Positions 10,139-19,000 of a stretch of DNA of 26,941 nt are shown in pieces. The notes below the pieces were generated by a model, which was not told the origin of the DNA, searched no databases, and saw nothing but the letters and a program-made list of their open reading frames with translations. How positions within the stretch are numbered: position 1 is the stretch's first letter; each line of letters begins with the position of its first letter. The stretch lies in contig JANSLP010000399.1 in assembly GCA_029298735.1 (NCBI GenBank), positions 1 through 26,941 on the forward strand. Reading direction: 5' to 3'. The position numbers were made by a program, and so were the translations under genes. This DNA is from Ophiostoma sp. CBS 140.51. Its lineage: Eukaryota; Ascomycota; Sordariomycetes; Ophiostomatales; Ophiostomataceae.

Positions 10139-11024
10139 TTAGCCCTGCTTGGGAGGCGACTGGACCTGGCCCTTGCCCTTGTAGCCCTCGGACGCGACGC
10201 CAGTAAATGGGTCGGACTTCTGCTCGAGCAGCCGCTCATTGGCAGCCTCCTGCCACTCGCGGTTCATGGTGTGCGGGGCGGGGCCGGCGAACAGACGCAG
10301 GCCGGCGAACAGCAGCAGGGAGGCACCAACACCGATGGCGGTGTACAGGGCAACCTTCTTGCCCTCACCGGGTGGCGGCAGAGAGCGGGGGCCGTGGGGA
10401 CCGAAAGCAATCCAGTAGGCTAGAAGAAAGACAAGGTCAGCTGATATGTTCTTTGATCAATGTTTTGGGGATGTACGCGATATCACTATATCCACTTGAT
10501 ACATGCGAGCACGGCTCCTGATATCGGAGAGCATTGAGACTGGGACACGCGAGACCATGTGAAGCCAATATTCATCCAAGACAGAGTTTCCACGCAGCGG
10601 TAGGTGCCAATTGATGACATGGAGGTCGGCTCGATGCCAATTGATATCGACCCCGCTGCGTGGCGCGTCCCGCGTGCTCCGTGTCATCTCTTTCGTTTTC
10701 CGTATATCACGGTCCGGCCGTGCTCGATTCGCGACACAAACAACAACCCTGCCAAAATTCAGGGCGTGACTCACCGGCCTTCTTCTCCTGCAGAGTCAGC
10801 TCCTTCCAGCTGCCCTTCATGCGGTCGCGCAGGGCCATCCACAGGTCGGCCTGCTCTTGGAGCGGCAGACCCTCCCACCGCTTCTCGATGTTGGCCAGGG
10901 TCGGGTTCGAGATGGCGTGGGTAGTGGCGGCGCGGCGGGCGACCGAGGCGATCTGCGGCTGCTGCACGGCGCGCTGGGCGAGGGTGGTGCCGCGCACCAG
11001 GGTAGTCGGCCGAACACGGTACAT
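10139..11024 (-). CDS. cox5: Cytochrome c oxidase subunit 5 (COX IV family), mitochondrial
   Basis: This is a nuclear-encoded subunit of respiratory complex IV in the inner mitochondrial membrane, counterpart of yeast Cox5a/b and mammalian COX4. Two exons, 10775-11024 and 10139-10419, give 531 nt and 176 residues, the family's usual size. The first ~32 residues (MYRVRPTTLVRGTTLAQR...) are a basic presequence. The conserved matrix part has NPTLANIEKRWEGLPLQEQADLW and LRDRMKGSWKELTLQEKKA, then across the intron AYWIAFGPHGPR. One transmembrane helix spans about residues 106-127 (VALYTAIGVGASLLLFAGLR). The tail has the conserved EWQEAANE and SEGYKGKGQVQSP. The intron (10420-10774, 355 nt) is the longest in the window; it starts GTGAGT and ends TTCTAG. 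Joining at A84 keeps the family sequence unbroken, so no exon is missing. Confidence 0.97.
10605..10645. repeat. 11-bp direct repeat in the cox5 intron
   Basis: TGCCAATTGAT occurs at 10605-10615 and again at 10635-10645, a period of 30 bp, inside the 355-nt cox5 intron. It contains the palindrome CAATTG. No function is evident. Confidence 0.7.
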
Positions 11025-12008
11025 TGTGGAAGTGGGTTGTCGCAGGGAGAGATTTAACTCGAAAAGGCGAAAATTTTTACCGGGAGCTCTGCGCTGGACG
11101 ACGCAGAGAAAAAAAAGCCGCGAGAAAAGGTAGAGGGGAGATTGGTGATTGAAAAGGGACGAGGCGGCGAGCTCAATCGATGGAGAGAAGTCGTCGGGGT
11201 GGTGGTGTGTGGTTGGCGATGATGCGTGGTGGCCGTCGGGTGGAAGAGGAAGAGAGAAAAGACGAGGAATTTCTTTCTGTGGCCTGCCCCGTTAGCTGGC
11301 TGTTCGGGATCGTATGACAGAACCTATCTTGGGCTCCACCAAAAACCCGAGGGAGCTTGCCCGGACGAAAGAAATCGCTCGCAATTACCCACCCCTCCTA
11401 ACAATTTCCGCCGATGACTAAGCCCAGAGAGCCAACAATCCAATCACCGCGTGGGCTAAGTAAAGCAGAGGGGGTCGAGAGGGGAAGCATGAGACAGAGC
11501 GTTGGCCGTTGAGCTGTTGGCATTGGGTCATTATTATTCTATAAAATCTTTGATGAAATCATACAAACAGGTTGGTCTATATACATTGTAATTTAGTTGT
11601 CGTTTTCACGCCCTCGCTGCGCATCAATTGAGCCGCGATGCATATTGGATCACGGCGTCTGCTGGCGCTCCTTCCTTGTCGGCCGCACAAATACCCAAAT
11701 ATTTTGCACATGAGGCAGGTGGGCGGAACACCTCCAACAATTGGCCAATCAGAGCTCGTGAAGCTCCGTTGGTCCCGACAGCCGGGCAACAGCGCTGGAA
11801 GCCGCCGCCTGTAACTGCCTGGAACTTGCTGTGGGCGTCGCAAATCCCACTGGAGAGACTCAAGAAAGAGGCCCCGTTCTGCAATGCGACAACAACAGCA
11901 GATGTAAGCCTGGAGTCGCCTGATATTCTGACAATTTTGTAATCCGATGGACTCGACACGACCGGCGGATGCATCGTGCAGTTTTTGCGTGCTTGATGCC
12001 CACCCAGC
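11025..12008. promoter_or_regulatory. Upstream region of cox5
   Basis: The 984 bp between cox5 and the stop codon of the small upstream gene (same strand) should hold the cox5 promoter and the small gene's 3' end. Two CCAATCA boxes lie at 11440-11446 and 11745-11751. This is the core recognised by the HAP/CCAAT-binding complex, which controls respiratory genes in yeasts and filamentous fungi. Both read CCAATCA on the plus strand; the complex can act in either orientation. Open frames up to 116 codons (minus 11624-11974) show no recognisable family and are not called. Confidence 0.5.
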
Positions 12009-12482
12009 CTACTTCTTTTCTAGGCTCTCTGCGGCCGCTGGCTGGGTGGCCGTTTTCGGTTGCTGTGGTGCTTCTGGCGTTTTTGACGCACTAGAGGCAC
12101 TGGCCGAGTTGCTGTAGAAAACACGTGCATGCCTTAGCAGAGCGTTCGGTGGATTGGCCGAAAAATACAGGCCAAAAAAATCATGCCGGGAAGGAGCGTA
12201 TGAGAGCGCATCGGGTGGTGATATACTTACGTCTTGGGAAGGTCCAGTTTGCCCACCTCATCTTTGCCTTCGAGATACGGCTTGAAGACGTAGATGCCTG
12301 GAATTGTGAGTTGTGTTAGAATCGAGTTCCATGACTGGCCATGAACAAGTATCGGTATGAAAAGCAAATAAAAATGCCCGTCTATGAGTGTCGTGTGAGC
12401 CGGGCAAAGGGAGATTATGCCTACCGTTCACGACGCCGAATACGACTGCCAGGCCGAGAGGAATCATCTTTTGGAGAGACAT
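12009..12482 (-). CDS. Small single-pass membrane protein, probably mitochondrial, 75 residues
   Basis: This gene is too fragmented for simple ORF finding. Three exons, 12425-12482, 12231-12297 and 12009-12111, join in frame to 228 nt and 75 residues. Introns are 127 nt (GTAGGC..CCAG) and 119 nt (GTAAGT..TGCTAAG..ACAG). The N-terminus MSLQKMIPLGLAVVFGVVNG continues into IYVFKPYLEGKDE, giving one hydrophobic helix at about residues 7-25 with a lysine before it. The C-terminal half is a polar Ala/Ser/Pro/Gln-rich tail ending SLEKK. The pattern is like small fungal mitochondrial membrane proteins, perhaps of the yeast Ecm19 type, but I cannot confirm a family and give no function. The good splice signals, kept phase and a start codon facing the divergent mus7 promoter support a real gene. 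Confidence 0.75.
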
Positions 12483-12714
12483 TTTGACGGCGAGGAAAGA
12501 TGCAGCTGCATCGACAGGACTCAAAGACCAGGGAACAAGGGGCGGTCGTCGTTGAATTGGTGAGTTGTGATGAGTTTGAGTATGAGAGGAGGATCTCGCC
12601 TGCGTTCATGGCTACAGTGGTACAGTGCATCCAGGCACTGTCGTCCCGATGGTCGTGCTGGGCTGGCCCGGTTTAGCGGACGGCTTTAGTGGGGTTTGGC
12701 CACAGGGCCGCCAG

Positions 12715-12752
12715 ACGCGTCTTCCAGCAGTAGAATTTCAGATCTGACGCGT
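12715..12752. promoter_or_regulatory. Pair of MluI cell-cycle boxes (ACGCGT)
   Basis: ACGCGT occurs at 12715-12720 and 12747-12752, both in the wider context GACGCGTC, 32 bp apart and 204-241 bp upstream of the mus7 start. I found no other ACGCGT in the window. The box binds the MBF complex (Mbp1/Swi6 in S. cerevisiae, Res/Cdc10 in S. pombe), which drives G1/S transcription of replication and repair genes. This fits Mus7. Binding itself is inferred. Confidence 0.65.
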
Positions 12753-12921
12753 CCCACCTTAAATGCACCACCTCATCGTCACCAAAAGTCGACCTCAAAG
12801 TACACAATCACAGTAAAAAGGTACAACAATACCGCATTTTCACGACATTTTCTTTAATTTCAACCACCCACGAACGCCCGAAAAGACTCGCACACACGCC
12901 GACAGCGAAAAGACAACACAG

Positions 12922-12939
12922 ATGTCCTCCACGTTATAA
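12922..12939 (+). promoter_or_regulatory. Upstream ORF 1 of mus7 (five codons)
   Basis: ATG TCC TCC ACG TTA TAA. Its stop codon overlaps the start of upstream ORF 2 in the string TAATG (12937-12941), an arrangement that allows termination coupled to restart. Confidence 0.5.
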
Positions 12940-13031
12940 TGCAGCACCCGATCCAATGGGCAGAAACTGGCAGCTACTGGGCGAAGTCCCGGATTCAGAC
13001 GACGAAGAGTTTGAAAGCCAGGAGCCGTTAG
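12939..13031 (+). promoter_or_regulatory. Upstream ORF 2 of mus7, overlapping the main start
   Basis: An ATG at 12939 opens a 30-codon frame, offset from mus7, that runs past the mus7 ATG (12956) and stops at TAG 13029-13031. Ribosomes starting here would bypass the main start. It is not proposed as a protein gene. Confidence 0.5.
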
Positions 13032-16000
13032 AAGACGACCATATCAAGGACGATGCTCCTGTGAGGTCTCAGGACAGTCACAGAGAATCAGAGCCACCAG
13101 GGGGGCCCGTCCTGAAGATTGTGCTCTCTCCGCGGCGGGACAACCACTTCACGCGAATCGCCTCTTCGTCCACGAGACATGCCGCCCAAAGCCCGAGAAC
13201 GCCCTCGCCAACTCGGATACCTACTCCTCGGAGGGTCTCTCTGCCACTGGACGACTCAGGGGACGAGATAGATCTTGTCTTCGACGGATTCCAGGACGAA
13301 GAGCCACCACAAGACCCTCTACCTTCGAGCCCACCTCAAATTCATGGCCTCGAGGCCCCAGCCGAAGATATCAAAGACGACCGGCCAGCAAACGACGACG
13401 ACACACTTCCACAACAACAAACTCCTTTACGACACTCACAATATGCTCAGAACTCTCATCAACCCCGATCATCCCAAAACCCCCTCCAGTCACAGCGGTC
13501 CAAGCACTCCAATATATCCAATGGATCACAAACGACGCTCAGGCAGGAAGACCTGCCACAGCGACTCCACGAGTCGTCACCTGCTGCTGCACCTCCGGCC
13601 TCTACACCTCCACGACCCGCCGACCCTTTCTCTTTCTCTCCCACATCCTCCCTCTCAAGCCTCTCACGATCACCCTCGCCCGTTGCCAGTGGCCCTCAAC
13701 TCCCAGCCTCTGGTGGCCAGCCGTCGCCCGCCCGCATGTCCTCTCCGTTTCCCGTCCTCCCAGACTCGCCTCTAGCTTTCCGACTCGGCTTTGTACGCTC
13801 GCTACGTCCTCGAAAACCGATCCAGCAACATCCGTACCTGCTAGAGGGTGCTCAGTATGCACAGGCTATGAAATCACACGGTGTGAAGCCCGTCCGCACA
13901 GAATACAACAGCGCCCCCCGGAAACAGGTCGTGGAAGAGGACTCGCAGGAGCAGGAGTTTCAGCAAGAAGAGGAAAGCCAGCTGCCAAACATGCCACAGG
14001 GGAACGACTCTGCTCTCTTTGAAGACAGCCTGTACGACTTCCCAAGCAGCCAGGCGGACATGGACGAGCTTGCCTTGTCTTCTTTGACTCCTCGGACTTC
14101 CACACCTGCCCACCGCTTGCTACCTTTTAGTAGCCAGGAAGCAGTAGAGAATGGGACGGATAACACAAGCCTGCTCGACGAGGATGACTTCCCAACCCCG
14201 GAAACCTTCTTGCGCCAGCTGCATGAGCGGAAGAAGAACCGGACCGCTAAACGGCACAGCTCGCCAAAGACATCCTCCGCAGCAAAACGGGCACGGCTTG
14301 TCGATGCAGCCCTCCAGGTGGACCCGCCTCGTGCCAAATGGAAACCTGTACGCATGGACTCCTCGCCGGACCAGCTTCCACGCTCGGCCGCACGGGCGCG
14401 TGTATCTCGGCCGAGGTCTCCATCTCCTGTTGCGTTCTCGCCACCAAGATATACTGCAGCAACGATTGTGGGCGACGAAGCCAGCGATGACGGCAATGAC
14501 GACGTTGAAATTACCAACGTGAGAGAACGCTCTGCGTCCCCACCAAAAGACGCGGCCGACGAGAGCAAGAGTGACTCGGATGCCGTACGCAAGCAAAGCA
14601 GGCGGATCAAGGGAGTTTTGCCTGCATCTTGGCTGCGGCTTGACCAGCAAAAATCAGCGAAACCTGGCGGCACTCACCAGATACCAGCCACCCAAAGGCG
14701 GCCCGGCCAACAGAATGACCAGGCCCCGAGAAAGGGTGTTGCATTGCCGAGGCAAGGCCACGGCACCAGTTCTCTGGCAACTCTCACCTCTTTATTTGAC
14801 GAATCTGACGACGATAACGAAAACAACAACAATGATAATGATAATGACAGCGTGGTGGACATGGGTGGTCGATCAAGGGTAGCGGCGTTGATGGAGTCCT
14901 GGGACTCGGACGATGATGGATATACCCCAGTCGTGTCTTTGATCGACGACGAAGATATTGGCTCTATCATGGAAGACAATTCCATTGACCGGATGGCACC
15001 CGGTATAAAACGAAATAGGCCGTCGGCCGCATCTGGCCTACGACCAAAGAAATCAAAGACTCGGACACACAGTATGCCTAGTGGTGGCCTCTCCCTTACC
15101 CAAAAGACACGGCAGCCTAAGATCACAAAGATGATGAACCGATCTGTTTCCTCAACTGCAGTCGGCCGCCAACATTCCCGGAAGCAGTCGTCATCTATAT
15201 CTACAAGCAGACGACGAAGCAAGCCGCATACGTCCAGCGGCACAAGAAGAGCACGGAAACTGCCCTCGACTCCTCCGTTGTTGAGCATTCTTGATTTTGT
15301 CGAGCCTTCAGCACCAGCCTTTATCCGTGTCGCGGCTCGTACTGCACGACGGAGAACCACACTAGGCAAGACGAGCCCTTCTCGAAAGGTGATTAACCTG
15401 GGAAGCCGGGGTGACAATGTGGATGCTATGTCTGTCCTCCGAGACTGGAAGGCCGGCAAAATCAGACCCAAGATCCCGAACCCTCCAAGACGACCGAGAC
15501 AGTCTGGCCAACAGCCGGCACTCCGAGAAATGTCACTGAATCTTGCACCGCACTCGGCTCCGCGACCACTGGCTGCACATAAAGCAGCAACTGCGGGAAA
15601 GAGCCAGCCTGGAGCTTTTGTGAACCGCATCCCGCAAACCAAGTTGTCCGCACCGCCAATACCACCCAACCTGCGGATCAACATGGCTACCCGCACCGAC
15701 GCCATGATGCGGCCGGCGCAGCTCGAGACCGCAGCTCGAAGCAAGCCTGGCGCTGCAGGGTTCATCTCCAAAAAGAAGGAGCTCGACGACATGTACCGCC
15801 GGCGGCGACGGGATGCTGTCCCTTTGCCGAATGTGCGACTCGAGCAGTTTGTTGACGACCAGGCATCTGCCTACGGCGCTGTTGACGACTACGGCTCAGC
15901 GGCCGACCAGCCTTTTGAGCCTTTGAACTTTGATTTTGAGGACGACATCCAGCCCGCAGCTTCACATCATGCACACGGCTACAACGCCACCCAAAAGACA

Positions 16001-19000
16001 CCAGAGAACAACAGAAAACGGTCGAGATTCCGCAAACGCTACAATCCAAGACAAGTCGATACATCTGCACCGCGATTTGCCCATGCCCTGGATCCCATCC
16101 CTCTGGACATTGCTCCTGTTATGGTCGACCTCGTTGCCAACACAGTCGACCTCGATGCAGACAAACTGCATGGGCTGGGGCCTTTTGGTTCGCAGTACCC
16201 TCAACACTTTGATGTCTTCCCACTCGACGGTGATGTGTTCTTCCACCAAAGTACATTGATTGGCAGTGGCCGCCTCAGACTGGCTTTTGGCACAGCTTCC
16301 CTGAATAGCTCCCAGCCCGCCCGCCTGCCAGACCCAACGACTTCGTTCCAACTCGACGAGCGGAGTCTTCGATGGAGTACCTGGGACGAGGTCTCGTCTT
16401 CCGAGTATGGCATTCTCATGGACTGGCTCGCAGATAGCCTCTGCTCGCTGGACTCGCCGACTGCTCCTGCTGCACCAAAAGTACACACCATGGTCAACTT
16501 CCTTCTCGACTTTATTCAAACCACCATGGCCACGGCAGCATCTGAGCCGACTGCTAGAAAAGCCTTTGTTGTACGCAATCTCGAGGTCATCAAAGGCTTC
16601 ATTGCACGCTTTGAGGCACTGGGACAGGCCACGACCAGCACGGCTGGCAACGGCCTTTTGTCAGCCCTGTCTGGAATTATGGTCATTGTCACATGGCTCC
16701 TACAGATTTGCAGAGACACCCCAGAATGTGTGTCCTACTCGTTCCAGATCGAGGACATGCTCAAGGCAGCTGCAAAGCTTTCTGTCAAGGTTTTGCTGAA
16801 GCGCGGTCTCAGCGATATCCGGACTTCCTACATTGATTTCCAGCGGGGCCTCTTCCGGGAACGTGGAATTCGAAGAAACATGCAGGCGCTGAACTCCTGG
16901 GTGGTTCTTATGCAAGTCTTGGAACATGCGAGAATTCCACGGGCTGGCTTCTGGGACGTGACTTACTCGGTCATGCTCGCTGACAAGACGGCCATCAGCT
17001 CCTGTACAAACGCAGGCCAGTTCGAGAAGCTGTGGGAAGACATGTTTACTCTTCTTCCCCTCGGCGAGTTTGACAGCTCCGGCGCTGTCCGGCCCGGGAT
17101 CCGGCAGACCCTTCCCCTTGATGGGTGGGAGCTGCCAAAGAAGGCCTTGGACAGAGTCTTCCAGCTCTACAAAGGCAACTTGCATCAGTCACCGAGCTTT
17201 AATGCATACTGTCGAGCCATCGTGGGTCGCTGCCACTATCTCGTCCAAGAATGGGGCTGGCGGCGCTGCAAGACCATTGTCGGCACGATCTTTGATTTTT
17301 ACGGATCACAGGGCTTTGCCCACTTACGCAATGAAGAAGCACACCGTTCTCCTCACTTCCTTGAAGAGCTTGCCGGCACACCATCTCTCGCCATCGAACC
17401 TGACGACAAGTGCTTCCACATATTCATCAAGATGCTTGGGCTGGTCATTTTACAGCTAAAGAGACTGGGCCAATCGAAAGAGATGTCCAACCTGGTTTCC
17501 CGCATTCTCCCAAATCACGACCGCCAACTGCTCAAAGAGATGGATGTCCACGAGCGAGATCTCGCTGCCCTCCGAAACCACCATGACCTACTATGCACTC
17601 TGTACTGGGCGGCTTCTCCCGACATTCGACCACCCATCCACCAGATCGAGAAACTCGTGGTCCCCGCCAATTCTCACAAGGAGGCCTGCCTGATCAACAT
17701 CCGTGCTTGGAACCAACTGGCACGGTTTGTGATTTCCGCCGACGAAGGCTATGTTGTTTACAAGGGCTTCAACTCTTGGATGAAGAACATTTTTCAGCAG
17801 ATGCTGGACCAATACCTCTCTGCGGAGACCGACATGCACAGACAGTTTCAGAACCTCTCGACAGCCATGATGCAAGGAATCAGCCCTGATATGGTCAAGG
17901 CTATGGCTGCAGCCAACAGAGCGGCCGCTATGGACGTGCTCCATGCGTGTGTTGTGTCGTCGCTCGATGTTCTGAGGCATGCCAAAACTCTTGGAGTGGC
18001 AACATACTGCTTCAACGTCGACCAGCTGAGCGCAATTTTCACAAAGATGGACCTCCCAGGACCTAAGACGAACTGGAGTATCCTCAGCACAGCTCTCGAC
18101 GTTGTCGACCACTACATGGACCGGCTCGAAAAGGCCATGGACGACCAGTACTCTAGCTCGGCAGAGGCCACAGATCCGCAGGAGGCAGACGATGCCGTCC
18201 TGATGCTCGATCACAGGCTGGCCAAGGGCTTCTTCCGTCTGAACAACACGCTCACGCACATGTCATGGGATGACTTGCCAAAGGCCACCGCCGACACACG
18301 TGTGGCATGCACGGAGCGAAGCGTGACCGTTGCGGCCCGGCTGGCAAGTCGATTCATTCATTCGGGTGTATATGGTCTATCCCGATTCTTTGGATCCGGC
18401 GACTACAGTATTTTTGAGAAGTTGCCGCACGCGCCGGGCCTCATGCAGCGCAAGTACCTGCCTCTTTTCGTGGCGGCCGTGGTTCGGAGCAACGTGTTTG
18501 ATTTCAAGGACCTCGGAAACAGTATCCTGGACCTGTGGATGCTTGCTATTGTCAAGCCGCAGCAGTTCCTGGCCTACGAGAACCGGCTCGCCGAGGTCCT
18601 GAGGCAGCACGACCTTCCCTATGTTCGGCGAGCACATGTACCCGCCAATGACCAGACACCCAACTACGACACCAACCGCGACTTCTTCGCCTGTGCCATG
18701 GTGTCCATACGAAAACAGTTGCGGGACGCAGACGGTTCCACCCGGCGACAGCAACTTCGAGGCGACTTCGCGCGGGCATTGAAGCTTGTGATGCAGCAGA
18801 TGAAGGAGGACCTGAGTTACGCCAAGACGGAGCCCACGGAGCACGAAAAGTACATTGTCTTTGTACGAGGGATCGTGGCCCTAATCAGGTCGCACGGCAG
18901 TGACATCTGCCAGCTCGACAACTTCTTCTACGACCAGAGCCAGGAATTCTCGCCCTCGCCCGAGGACCCTCAGTTGCGGACCGCCAGCATCATCACATAC

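Larger units (their letters stand above)
12483..12955. promoter_or_regulatory. Divergent promoter of the small membrane gene and mus7
   Basis: This 473 bp spacer serves both genes. It holds two MluI cell-cycle boxes (12715-12720 and 12747-12752), an A/C-rich leader toward mus7 (about 12780-12920), and two upstream ORFs directly before the mus7 start, each listed separately. Confidence 0.6.

Noticed and set aside
11624..11974. A 116-codon minus-strand frame between cox5 and the small membrane gene
   Set aside because: It has no recognisable motif, no clear splice partners and an overlapping plus-strand frame of similar length, so it is most likely chance.
13960..15792. Minus-strand frames of 237 and 372 codons
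   Set aside because: They are antisense shadows of the Ser/Arg/Pro-rich half of mus7, with no recognised domain.
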